Below are positions 12,176 to 25,000 of a stretch of DNA of 64,000 nucleotides, in pieces. Numbering within the stretch: the first letter of the stretch is position 1; each line of letters opens with the position of its first letter. The DNA comes from Macrotis lagotis (lineage: Eukaryota > Chordata > Mammalia > Peramelemorphia > Peramelidae): contig NC_133664.1 in assembly GCF_037893015.1 (NCBI RefSeq), positions 131,344,600 through 131,408,599 of the forward strand, written 5' to 3'. Made by a program: the position numbers and the translations under genes. The notes beneath the pieces were generated by a model, which worked only from the letters and a program-made list of their open reading frames with translations, had not been told where the DNA came from and ran no database searches.

Positions 12176-12973
12176 AGGAAATGAGTAAGATAATGAACTA
12201 AAATTTAGATATATGAACTAATTTGAATTAATCCTTAATGGTTTCTTTTAACAATGTTAAAGAAATTATATAAAAATTGAAAACAAAGTGAAGAACCTTA
12301 AGTTGGGGAAGAGCCGAACAATCATGGTATTTGAATATAATGGAATATTATTTCTTTATAAAGAAAAATGACAACGGACAAATGTTTTAAAAGAATCATG
12401 AGGAGCCTTGAACTGTTGAAGAAAGTAAAATAATTCAATGACTACTATACTATTAATAAAAAAATAACTATAATTGCACTTGAATTAATTGTAGTGAACA
12501 ATATTGATTCTAGAGAGCAGAAGGTGTAACTATAGAAAAAGGTATATAGATTACCACCCAATTATCCTTAACTATCTGTTAGGGAGAAAAATGACTATTC
12601 TGGATCAGTAAGAAGTGAGGAGAAAAATCCAATGAGATACTGTATATTTCCAAAATATTATAAATGTAAACTAGTTTAAAATTGTGGGTGGTTTTATTTT
12701 TATATATATATATGTATATGTATGTGTATATATACATATAATACACATATAAAATAACTACATATGTATATGTTATGAATTAATTGAAATAACTCAGTTA
12801 AAGTTAATGTGAAACCTCTATTCTTCTATGAGTAGTGTCAATGAGTAAAATGCTTTGGGAAAAAAATTGAATGCCATTTATTAGGACCTCTTTGAGTTTT
12901 AATTCAAAATTAAAATGGCACCTTTTAGGTAATTATTTTAATTTGGATCTAATAATTTGTTTTCTTGTTTCAG

Positions 12974-13030
12974 GATGCTTCTTTGATGAAATTGTGCCAT
13001 AGACTAAAAACATAAACATGAGGATGGCAG
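12974..13030 (+). CDS. FAM3C: FAM3C exon 2, with start codon
   Basis: The acceptor TTTCTTGTTTCAG ends at 12973 and the donor GTAAG begins at 13031. The first 44 nt are 5' UTR. The start codon ATG is at 13018-13020 and encodes M-R-M-A, plus the first base of Gly5. This start is chosen because its frame joins exon 3 without a stop and gives the expected FAM3C N terminus. Two short upstream ORFs precede it (see separate entry). Confidence 0.9.
12975..13015 (+). promoter_or_regulatory. FAM3C: two tandem uORFs in the FAM3C 5' UTR
   Basis: uORF1 is ATG CTT CTT TGA at 12975-12986 (Met-Leu-Leu). uORF2 starts at 12986, sharing the A of the uORF1 stop in a TGATG overlap, and ends at a TAA at 13013-13015 after nine codons. 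The main ATG follows two bases later at 13018. This layout is directly visible. A role in damping or reinitiation-controlled translation of FAM3C is inference. Confidence 0.75.
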
Positions 13031-16000
13031 GTAAGATTTTTTTCCACTGGTATTTACATTACTTTGGAAATAAATCATTGTTTATTGATGAGTTAAAAAG
13101 AATGGTAGTTTTTAAAAATATTTCCTCTAAGGAAGAAATGTAATTTTGTGTGTAAAAGCAGCCAATGACTTGGTATTGCTGGACCACAGAGTGCATAGTA
13201 GAGAATAATGTATAATAAGATTAAAAATAGGGGTCTAGGTTTAACTTAATTTAAATGTCAAATAGAGAAGACTATATTTTATACTAAAAGGTAACTGGGA
13301 GTCACTGTTAAGTAGAGGAGTAACATTGTCATACCCCTGGAGGAAAATTTATTAGGTGACTGTAATGAAGATGGATTAAAGTAGGAATAGAGTACTTTTT
13401 TCCCCCCAATTAATAAGCATTTATTTTCTCTTTCCATACTTGCCTCATATTGAAAAGAAAAAAAAATCCTTGTAATAAATATGCAAAATCAAGCAGAATG
13501 ATTTTCATTTTGGCCATGTGAAGAAATACTTAAGGTAGGATATACAGTGTCATCTTTGAGGAACAGCTGGCAGAGTGCTTTTGTAAGATTAGAGAATATG
13601 TGAAGGAGATAAATATTAAAGAAGACCAGAAAGATAGGTAGAGGACCTCAAGTGCCAGAATTATGTGTTACGCTAAAAAACAGTAGGGAGCCATGGAAGA
13701 TTTAAAAAATTTTTTCCAGTTACATATTATGAAAGCTTTTCACCATTCATCCACTTGCATATTTATAAATTACATACTTTTCTTCCACCCTCCCTTCTTA
13801 CCCCCCCTTCCCCTCAGCATCAGACAGTCGTGAATATTGTACATTATACATTTGTGTTTAACCAGTTTACAGATTAATCATTTTCTATATAAGGAATTAT
13901 GACTAAGGGAAAAGAAAGAAAACCATGAAATAGGAAAGAAAAAATAAGAGAAAATTTTAAAAACTGAGTGAAGATTTTTAAATTTAGTTTTGTTTTATTT
14001 TTCTTTCTCTGTATGTGGATAGAATTGTCCATCACAAGTTTCCCAGGGTTGTCCTAGATCTCTGAACTGTTGAGAGAAGCTGTGTCCATCAAGGTTGATC
14101 AAATCACAATGTTATTGTTAATAAATAGAATGTTCTTTTGGATTCTCATGGAAGGTTTTTTTTTAGATGAAGGTTAGAGAGGGAAGAAACTGAAATTGAG
14201 ACAATTTGGGAGTTTATTATGGTATTCCAAATTGATAAGTTCTGTACTAGGAGAAATTAAAAGCTTTTTTTGAGTATAAAGAAGATAGATATGAGCAGTG
14301 ATAGAGAGCTAGAATTGATAAAAATTGGTAATTGGATATAGAGGTTATGTGAAAGGAAAGAGTTGAGGAGTGTGGAAAAATGTACCAATAAAAATTGGGG
14401 TTATTAGAAGGAATGATAGGTTTAGGGAAAATGAGTCCTTTTTTGGACATGTTGAATAGATGATGCTACTGTACATTCATTTGGGGGTGAAGGTCAGGGT
14501 TGATTAAAGATGGGTATAGGCTTGGTAGTCTTTTACACTCACTGAACCCATGGAAGCCAAAGAAGTTGCCTAGGAAGTGTGTAAAGAGAGAAGAGAAGAG
14601 GGCCTAGGACAGTCATTGGAAATGTCCACACCTAGAGAGCAAGAGAAGGTGATCCAGCAGGGCCTTTAGCTGGACCAGCATAGGTCTGGTACTGAAGCCT
14701 TTCTCATTTCCTTCCCAGGATTACCATCTATCAATGGAACCAATATAAATGTATTATCTTTAAGTCTGATGGGTTTTTTTTTTAAATTTTGGACTGGACC
14801 TGTGATTTTATTGATAGATAATTTCTCATGAAGAATCTTGGTCTACTGATGTGCTTGTTCGATTTGGTCTTTGGGAACTACCTAGGATACTGACATTAAA
14901 TGATTTACCAATGGTTCCTCCACCTGTGTTTCATTTTTTTTAATGCTGTTTTTGTGAGGCAATGCAGTTAAGTGACTTGCCCAAGGTCACACTGCTAGGT
15001 AATTATTTAAGTGTCTGAGGTTGGATTTGAGCTAAGGTCCTCATGACTCCAGGGCCAGTGCTCTATCCACCTAGCCACCCCTGCTGCAGGGGCTTTCCTC
15101 CCTGGTCAGGAGAGAACCAGAGGAAGTGATTTAAAGGGGCCTACAGTCTCATTTTTACATGTGACACTTCTCAAGATCAAACATGTTGTCTGAAATATAT
15201 TTATTATTTCTACAAGAGGCAGCATAGCAAAGTGAAAGACTGAGGTCCATATCCTACCTTTGAAACGTGAATTCTGGGGCGGCTAGGTGGCGTAGTGGAT
15301 AAAGCACCGGCCTTGGAGTCAGGAGTACCTGGGTTCAAATCTGGTCTGAAACACTTAATAATTACCTAGCTGTGTGGCCTTGGGCAAGCCACTTAACCCC
15401 ATTTGCCTTGCAAAAACCTAAAAATAAATAGTTTGAAAAAAAAAAAGAAACATGAATTCTAGGGATGGTTTCACAATTTATAGTTGTATCCCCAGTGCCT
15501 CGTGCCCAGTAAATTTTTAATAAGTGAATTTTAGGCACTAGCATCATCATCATCATAATTTAATAAAACTTAATAATTGACTGGTAGAAGGAAGGTCAGT
15601 CTCTCTCTTTGCGGCAGGGGCTTTCCTCCCTAGTCAGGAGAGAACCAGAGAAAGTGATTTAAAGCTGCCTTTTTTTCTAATACCTTTGTGTTTTTCTACT
15701 CCTCTGTTCCTCATTTTTCCATGTGATCAGTCTTCTTGACTGACCAACATCTTGCCTTTACTCTAGGAAAGCAGTTTTGCTTCTTCCTCTCCCTTCACCC
15801 CACAGACTTCCTGTCTGAAACCAATGGCTCAAGTTGTTTCTGGTTTGAGGATAATGTGTTAGAAAAACAAAGAGGTTGTATAGCTTGAGTGTCTCTGGTT
15901 CACAGGTTCTGAGAGCTTTTAGAAGAGCCTCAGAGTAACTTCTTGTCCTCCCCCATTCACCATCCCTTCTTCCCACAGTTGACTATAGAAATGGTATCTT

Positions 16001-19000
16001 TATTTAGCTCATACAAGCCTTCTAATTTTTCCTAGACTAATTCCTACCCTTTTTGTGGTTGTGTTTTTTTTTTCCTACTGTCATGCCGATTGGATTGTGG
16101 AGGCAGTTAGGTGACCCCTCCAGGAGTCAGGAGTAAACTCAGCTCTGGTCTCAGACATTTTCTAGCTGTGTGATCTTGAGAATAACAATAGTATCTTCCC
16201 ATGCACGCGCAGATGAAATGAGCTGAAACTATCAATATCAAATGATACTCCTAAAGGCTTAGCACAGTACTCAACCTCTTCACTGTAATTTAATGAATGC
16301 TTATTGCTTTTACTTTCTCCTTTTCCCTACTCATTAGGGATCAGGGATGGATATTCTTTCTCAAAAGCATAATTAGATCTTATGTAGAGAAGCCACTCTG
16401 ATGTCTACTTCCAACTGCCTCTACCAGCTCTAGTTAGGAAGGTACTGAAAACAAATGTCTCCTTAAATGACAAAATACAATTGTAATGTTTGGATCTCAA
16501 TTGGAGCAGGGTGGGGCAGGGTTTAAGGTGATTTTCCCCTGCCTACCAAGGTTGGTATAGCCAATAATATTACCTTTCATCAATTTGTTCAGTTCTTTAC
16601 TACTTCGTTTTACGAGTAGAGCTAGTCATTCATACTTCATCTCTGGTAGTGTGCGTGTGTGTGTTTTATTATAATATTCTTCTGAGGCATTACCTTGTAT
16701 ATAGGAAAAAATGATTCTCCTGGTTATCACTCAAATATTTTTTCTAATAATAAAAATATTTGTTGTAGTGATCATACATAAGTGATCTCAGTGATTGTTA
16801 ATGAGAATTTTTGCATTGGACAGATTGGTACACTGGACATTTTTAACATGGTTAAAAATGTTTTGGGTCTATCACTACCTGCAAACTTTCATTTGCTGAT
16901 CACTGTATTATGATTTATGATTATACTAAATATAGGATTCCACACTCATGTATTTAAAAGAATAATATGAACTTTTTATGAATTGCTTAACTGTTTCTTA
17001 TTCTTTAGGTGCTGTAAAGTTGGTGGTTGCTGTAGCAGTATTTCTACTGACATTTTATATCATATCTCAAGTATTTGAAATAAAATTAGATTCAAATTTA
17101 GGAAATTTATTTGGTAAGTTTCTCCTGTTTCTTTTAAAATTTAATTCTTTATAACATCTAGTTTTCAAATACTTACTCTAAGTTGCTGTTTCATTTTGTC
17201 TATTCTTAGAAAAGTAAGTTTGGGTTATGTTATTTTGATCCTTTATAATTTTGAAATGCAAATGATAGTGGTTCTTAAAATCACCAAATACAGAGTGTAA
17301 ATAATTCAGCCATTATTCATGGAATGCATATTTTGTGCAAAGTGCTGCCATAGGGGAAACGAAATTAGAATATATATATTCTCAATGTCCCTGAAGTGGG
17401 GGAACTGTTTTTAATCTTGAAAAAAATTTATTAATGTTTTTAAATGGACAAAAAATACATTTTCTCTAACCCTTCACATTGGAGGGTAGAGAAAAGGAAG
17501 AAAAAGAAAACCCTTGTAATGGTTATGCATAAGCAGAAAAAACAGTTCCCCTCATTGATCACGATATTTTTGTTTAATATATGTAATGTATATGTTTGTA
17601 GGTAGAGATGAATGTATATTTCTGTAAATGTGAACTATACACACACACATATATATGTAGATAAATATTTCTGTATTTTGAGTGTATTACCTCTCAAGCT
17701 AGTTGGCGGTAACATACTTTAGTCTTCTGGAATCATGGTTGGTTATTGAGTTGGTTCTTAAGTTGAAAGTTTCTTAAGATTAAAGTTATTTGTCATTACA
17801 TTGTATAAATTCTTTGGACTTTTATTCAATTCATTCTGTATCATGTATAGATCTTCACAGGCTATGCTGTAACTGTCCCTTTCATCATTTCTTAGGGTAC
17901 AGTTCATTCCAGTACATTTATTACTGTAATACATTCAGCTAATTTCCTAATTGATTAATTTTCATTCATTTTATATTTAAAATTGTTGTTTTAAAAATTA
18001 CTGGTTTCAGCATGTAATTAGCATAAAGCATATTTCACCAAATAATTATAAAGGATGTATACTAATAAATGAAAAGAATGTAATAATTTGAGTGTATAAT
18101 TCATTTAAGTTCTGGAAGCTTGATAAATGCAAGTTTGTGCTGAATCACCAGAACATATTAGAACATATTTACTAAAGCTTAAGAGTATTTGAAGACATTG
18201 TATTAATCTTGTATGTAGATTTTCATACTTTTAATGGGTAATTATCTGATGCATTGTTTGAAATCGTTTTAACTAGTTATACTGTCATAGTGAAAATATG
18301 AAACAGGGTAACGTAATGCTTCAACCTTATTCTTGGCATGAAAGTAGCACTATTAATAGACTCAGGATCATGGGAAGGGATCTTGAGAGATTATACTATC
18401 TGACAGTTATAGTAATTAGTTCTATTTGAACCTTTCAGTGATGGGAAGCTGACTTTAAAAAAAATAAAAGACAATTACAAAAGAAAAGACAACTACAACA
18501 ATGAAAATGTAATTGTCTTTTGAGGTAGTCACTCCTAATTAGTAGCTTTTATAATTATAAGTTGAAATCTGCCCTTTTGTTTATTTTATCTATTAGTTGT
18601 TTTTCTGCCCTTTGGAGCTACACAAAATAAACTTAATCCATGTTTCACGTGACAGCACTTTAGTTGAGGATAATGACCATATGTCCCCTAGTGCTTTTCT
18701 TCTGCAAACTGAATATCCCAGTTTCCTTTAACCCTTTTACGTATGACTTGGTTTACAGACTTTTCACTGCTTGATACTTGATAGTGGTAATGGTTAATAG
18801 TAGTAAATTAGATCTCAGAATCAGGATTCAAATAGATGTTTGACAGCTTAATATTAGCCAATATCAATAAAATAGAACAAAATATGCCATTGTGTTTTGT
18901 GCTACTGATCAGATCACCCTTATATTATTCCGTTCGGTACATTTTAATAGGAACATTACTCACACCAGGGCACATCTTTAATTCTTCCCTAATTGATTCC

Positions 19001-22000
19001 CTGTCTTACTCCTCTTAGAAGCTATTTCAATCTTCTCTTCCCTCTTTAATCATCCCATGCTCTACTCTCCTATATACCAGAAAATTCAAGCTTTCTTCAT
19101 TCTGTTTTTCTGAAAATCTCTCGATATGATTTCTTTTTTTCCCCCATCAATTCTTTTCTTTATTAAAATCCTTAAATTCATAGAGAACCTTCATTTTCAT
19201 TGCTGTAGTGATTGTTGTTAAGCCATTTTCAGTCATGTTTGACTCTGACACCATTTGGGGTTTTCTTGGCAAAGATATTGAAATGGTTTGTCTTTTCCTT
19301 CTCCATCTCATATTGCATATGAGGAAATTGAGGCAAACGATGAAGTGACTTGCCTCAGGGTCACACAGCTAGTGTCTGATGCCAGATTTAAATTCAGGGT
19401 TTCCTGACTCCAGACCTAGCTCTCTCTATCCCTCATCTCCTCATATGAATTACTGTCATTTAATGTTGAAAGTAGAAATTAGAGTTAGCAGGCTGGTGGG
19501 ATGGTAAAAAGCTAAATGATGGTTTTATATCGACCACTCCCAAGACCTTTGAAAACTCTTTTTAGTTTTCTATGTACTTGCATTGGTAGGACCGTGAATT
19601 TTCTTTTTTTCTTTTTCTTTTTTTGTACTTAAATATTTTATTTAGAGTTTTACAATATTTCCCCTAATCTTCCTTCCCCCCCCCCCCCCACCAGAAGGCA
19701 GTTTGCCTTTCTTTACATTGTTTCCATGGTATACATTGATCCAAATTGAATGTGATGAGAGGGAAATCATATCCTTAAGGAAGAAACATGAAGTATAAGA
19801 AATAACAAGATCAGACAATAAGATGTCAGTTTTTTTTCTAAATTAAAGGTAATAGTCTTTGGTCTTGTTCAAACTCCACAATTCTTTCTCTGAATACAGA
19901 TGGTATTCTCCATTGCAGACAGCCCCAAATTGTCTCTGATTGTTGCACTGATGGAATGAGTGAGTCCATAAGGTTGATCATCATCTCCATGTTGCTATTA
20001 GGGTGTACAATGTTTTTCTGGTTCTGCTCATCTCACTCAGCATCAGTTCATGCAAATCCCTCCAGACTTCCCTGAATTTCCATCCCTCCTGGTTTCTAAT
20101 AGAACAATAGTATTCCATGACATACATACCACAGTTTGCTGAGCCCTTCCCCAATTGAAGGACATTTACTTGATTACCAATTCTTTGCCACCACAAACAG
20201 GGCTGCTATGAATATTTTTGTACAAGTGATGTTTTTACCCTTTTTCATCATCTTCATGGTATAGACCCAGTAGTGGTATTGCTGGATCAAAGAGTATGCA
20301 CATTTTTGTTGCCCTTTCAGTGTAGTTCTCAATTGCTTTCCAGAAAAGTTGGATGAGTTCACAGTTCCACCAACAATGTTATAGTGTCCCAGATTTCCCA
20401 CATTCCTTCCAACAATGATCATTGTCCTTTCTAGTCATATTGGCCAGTCTGAGAGGTGTGAGGTAGTACTTCAGAGAAGCTTTAATTTGCATTTCTTTAA
20501 TAGGTAATGATTTAGAGCAATTTTTCATATGACTATGGATTGCTTTGATCTCCTCATCTGTAAATTGCCTTTACATATCCTTTGACCATTTATCTTGACA
20601 TGATTTCTGACTCAACTTCTTTCTTTGACTTCCTGTATGTGTACTTTTTCTCCTCTCCTTTTCTCTTCTCCAATAGTTGTACTCATCTCCCCATCCTTTC
20701 ATACTGCCCAATCTTCAATCTTTCTCAGTCACCTTATTCCTTCCCTTCTGCCTTCAGTCATGCCCAAGCCTTCCCCATACTTAAAAACATAGAAAACATC
20801 CCCTTCACCTGGACCCCTACCATTCTCTCAAGTTAACACTAATATCTCTTCCCTTTTATTTAACGAAACTCTTTTAAAAACTATACATGCCACCACTTCC
20901 TGTCTTCTTATTCCTCAAAACTTTGTAGTCTGGGAAGTCAGACTCTGATGGGCAAAAAAAATGAAATGACTGAGAAATAAAGGTTTGTTCTTTGAAGCAT
21001 ATTGATTTATGAAGTAGTGCATGCTAATTGCCCAACAAATCAGCACCAGGTCTCTGCATCAGCTAAGGCTGGACTCTGAATACAGGGGAGGCAGACTTTT
21101 ATATACAAAACAATGAATCCAGGTAAGACCAATTAGTTAAAAAGGAAACAGTACAACATTAGGTAATCTGATTTCTATTTGGAGGAAAGATTAGGGACTT
21201 TCTAATTTGGGAAAGGGAGACAGTGAACAGGTGCAATTAATTACCTGATTTCAGGTAAAAGTTGCCCCACTCCCTTACCTCCCATCCTCCAGGTGTCTGG
21301 AAATAATCAAAGTAACATGGAAACAATAATTGATTGATCTGTATGGGGCTAGTTTTCAGAAAAGACATAGGAGTTGCTTGAGATATACAATTATGAGAAA
21401 ACCCTTTGCAAGAGTCTTTGAGTGTGACTTAGTTTCCGGTCAGCATAACCTAGATCCTCAAGGATCTCTAAGCAGCAGGTAGGGGTATTCAACTTCCCTG
21501 CCATGCAGGGCTAAGCTCAAACAATACAGTAAGGTTTTCCCTCATTTCTCACAATTGAATAAAGTTTTCTCACAAAACAGAAGTTGGTCTTAGGCCCATA
21601 GTTGAATAGAAAGAGAACTGAGCTAACTCTAGAACTGAGTCAGAGATGGCATTGGTGAGGTTCACTTAATTCCCACAATAAACTATTTGCTGCTCTAATC
21701 CCCTCAGTCCCCTCACTTTTGACTTCATGGCTCAACTGAATCTACGTTTTCTGAAGTTACTAATGATCTCTTAATTGCCAAGTCTGATGGTTTTTTCCCT
21801 AAATTTTAATCCTCCTTCTGTCTGCTGCATCAGTCACTGTTGACCACCTTCTTTTAGATAGTTTTTCCTCTGTGGGTTTTGATGACACTCCTCCATTTAG
21901 GGTATGGTTCTATCAGACTATGCTTTCAAAGTCTCTTTTCTGGGATTATCATCCATATCATATCACTTAACTCTTCATATCTTCCCCATGGTTCTGTACT

Positions 22001-25000
22001 AGCCCCTCTTCTAGAGTTTTTTGTCTTGGTAACCTAAATAGCAATTAGGGGTTTAACTCATTTCTATGCTGTGAGTCACAGCCACACAAATGTGACACAA
22101 GTACAGGCACACATAAGCAGACGCTAATGAGAGGTCTGAAAAACAAACACACAAGCAGATAGATGTTTATGATACGTGTATTTGCATTTGTGTATGTGTG
22201 TCTAGATAATATTTATTTGTTAAAATTTATATATAAATATATATATAGGATCTATTACAGTGTAAATCTATTTTTACATGTCTATATCTTACATCCATAT
22301 ACATGTATACATATATAGATATGCTCATGATGTATATTTTACATATTGTTTTTGTATATGTATAGATGTATCTATCTTTCTTTAGCTATCTACCAATATC
22401 ATCAGCTTCAGTCTTTCCCTTCAGCTTCAGCCCTGCATCATCAATCAGTTGTTGAATATCTCAAACCTAGAATTTCCCAGAAAACATTGCAAACTCCAAA
22501 ATAGAACTCATTATTTTTTTTTTTAGGTTTTTGCAAGGCAAATGGGGTTAAGTGGCTTGCCCAAGGCCACACAGCTAGGTAGTTATTAAGTGTCTGAGAC
22601 TGGATTTGAACCCAGGCGCTCCTGACTCCAGGGCCGGTGCTTTATCCACTGCGCCACCTAGCTGCCCCAGAACTCATTATTTTTTATAAACCTCCTTTTT
22701 GAAATTTTGTTCTTTTCTCCCAGGTTTATAACCTCAATGTTATTTTCAACTCCTTGCCTTTCCCTCATCACTTCTATCCATTCAATTGCAAAATTTTGTA
22801 GTATCTTTTGCAATATCTCTTATATCCTCCTTTTTTTCCACATACACAGAACTTCCCATCTTTGTTCAGACTCCTCCTACCTTTCACCTAGACAGTTGCA
22901 ACAACCTGCTAATTCATTTACCTTAGTCAAGTCTCTTACCATTCCAGGCAATCTATATATTTCTGCTGAAGTAGTCATGTGTTTCTCCTTTTTAATTCAA
23001 CTCATCTGGCATCCTATCTACCCATACTGTCTGACTCCAAATTTCTTTCCAGTTTATTGCATATTACTCCCCCTCCCACAGCACAACTAGCCTTTTCTTT
23101 TTCCAGTCACACAAGTCTCCATGTCTTTGTGAGGCCCATCCCACATTACTGGATAAACTCTTCTCTTCTTCCTTAGAGACTTCTCTTTTAAAACACAGCT
23201 CAGGATTCTGTCATTTTACATGGATCCTTTTCAAATCTCCCAGCTAGGGATTTCCTTCATTCAAACTACTTTGAATGTTTGCTTTTATTCATTTTATATT
23301 TATATTGTACATATTTTTATATGTACTTGTTTGCTTCATTTCACTAGGTAAGTTCCTTGTGAATAGGGATAGTTTCATTTTCATTTCAACTACCTCTTAA
23401 TAAGTCCATGATTGGTTAATTGTTTGAACAGGAAGGTAAAAACATTCTCAACTATGGTATATAAACAAAAGTCAAAGAAATTCTTTGTTGTTTACTTCAG
23501 AGAGAAGCCGGAACATAATTTTATTTCATTTTTTAGGCCTACATGTAGAAGAGGTTGTAGATTTATTTAGAGGGTAAAAGTGGTCCAGTGGATAAAAGTT
23601 AAATGGAGACATATTTTTGACTGAATATAAAGAAAAATTATCTAGGTTTTTTTTTTTAGGTTTTTTTTTTTGGCAAGGCAAATAGGGTTAAGTGGCTTGC
23701 CCAAGGCCACACAGCTAGGTAATTATTGTCTGAGGCCAGATTTGAACTCAGGTACTCCTGACTCCAGGGCCAGTGTTCTATCCACTACACCACCTAGCTT
23801 CCCCAAGAAAAATTATCTAAAAAATAGAGAAGACCAAAAATGGAATGGCTATTTTCTTAGGTGCAGTAAATTGCCCATTAGTGAAATTGACCAGTTAGAA
23901 AAAACTGAATTTTATCGAGTATAGAGGAAATTACGGTATAGCATATAGATTGCTTCTTTTAATCTGTCTTTGTGTTTAATAACTTAATAGTTTCTAGTTG
24001 TTTGAATTTATTTTTTGAAAATAATTTTCAGATCTCTCCAATAATTTTGAAATGATACTTTATTGCTAGCAATGATGGCTATTGAATATGTGGGAATCAA
24101 AGTTTAATATATGGAATGTCTGAATGATTAGACCTAAAACTTAGGATAATAACTAAAGATGAAAATGGTATTTATTATCTATATTAAAACATGCCACACT
24201 GTATTCTGTCTCATTATAGTTTATTATATTTGTAAATTATGGGTATTTTGAATATGTTAACTATTTTCTTGCTGATTTTTCTTTCAAAATGCTTTATTTT
24301 CCTTGTAGAAGAGGTTATATGTAAAATAATAACAAACAATAAGCATATTTTATGGGCTTATTAAAAATTCAGTAGATACATTTCATGTTGTTTCTTTGCC
24401 TGAAGGTAACTTGACTTTTATGTGTTTTTTATTTTAGCAAGATCAGCATTGCAGATAGCTTGTAAGTATTCTGTATCTCAAAAGAAGTTTGTTTTCAAAA
24501 AAAGTTCAGTAATGTGCAATTTTTTTAAGGGGGCATATTTTCCACTGATGTCAGTTTGCCAGTTATAAAATTCAACATACAGAATTGATCTAGAAGTAAG
24601 ATAATTTCAAATGAGAAATAGCTTTAGTTACTTTTCAATTTTTACTGAACTTGATAGGCATTTGTAGAATTAAAAAAAGTCTTGACAACTATATTTAGTA
24701 TAGTTGTTTTTCTTTATAATACTATGTATTTCATTTTATTCATTTAAAATGTGATTTTTGAGAAGGTATCTAGGCTTCTCCACATTGTCAAATGAGTCTA
24801 TGACATACACACAAAAAGATTAGGATCCCTTCATTTTACCTCATTCATTAATAGTAGAAACTATAGACTTTATTACCCTATTTGTTGGTTTACAACTTTT
24901 CAAATCCATGGTAAAAAAACTAAGATGAATGGAAGTTGGATGCATGACAGGTGACAGAATGGAGAAGAGATATTTACTCTAAGGGAGCTAGTGTATAAAT

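Larger units (their letters stand above)
1..12973 (+). other. FAM3C: FAM3C intron 1 (3' part)
   Basis: No coding exon is recognisable between the window start and the exon 2 acceptor at 12974. The stretch is AT-rich and has no CpG-rich promoter-like segment, so the noncoding first exon and promoter are inferred to lie left of the window. It holds SINEs, L1 3' ends, a CR1/L3 piece, MIR/THER-type relics and a faint L2-like piece near 8870-9000, most listed separately. Bases 3430-6330 and 10110-11090 contain no further feature I can name. Confidence 0.7.
13031..17008 (+). other. FAM3C: FAM3C intron 2
   Basis: Flanked by GTAAG and TTCTTTAG. It holds L1 and L2 relics at 13.4-14.7 kb, two SINEs, a 51-bp duplicated segment and a partial old SINE near 16100-16200. 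Bases 15670-16090 and 16330-17000 show nothing I can name. Confidence 0.85.
17114..24437 (+). other. FAM3C: FAM3C intron 3
   Basis: Holds old and younger antisense L1 pieces, an RTE-tailed SINE, an LTR-like repeat and two TSD-flanked SINEs. Bases 17940-19210, 20600-20940, 21680-22500, 22690-23640 and 23820-24437 show only AT-rich sequence and pyrimidine-rich tracts, with no gene or clear repeat. Confidence 0.85.

Noticed and set aside
15276-15446. tRNA gene suggested by the SINE head
   Set aside because: The family head is tRNA-derived, but the copies are dispersed, carry A-rich tails and TSDs and do not fold as a full tRNA. They are SINEs.
22707-23090. 127-codon plus-strand ORF in intron 3
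   Set aside because: Pyrimidine-rich sequence giving a Phe/Ser/Leu/Pro-rich translation. It has no recognisable domain and lacks splice or promoter context of its own.
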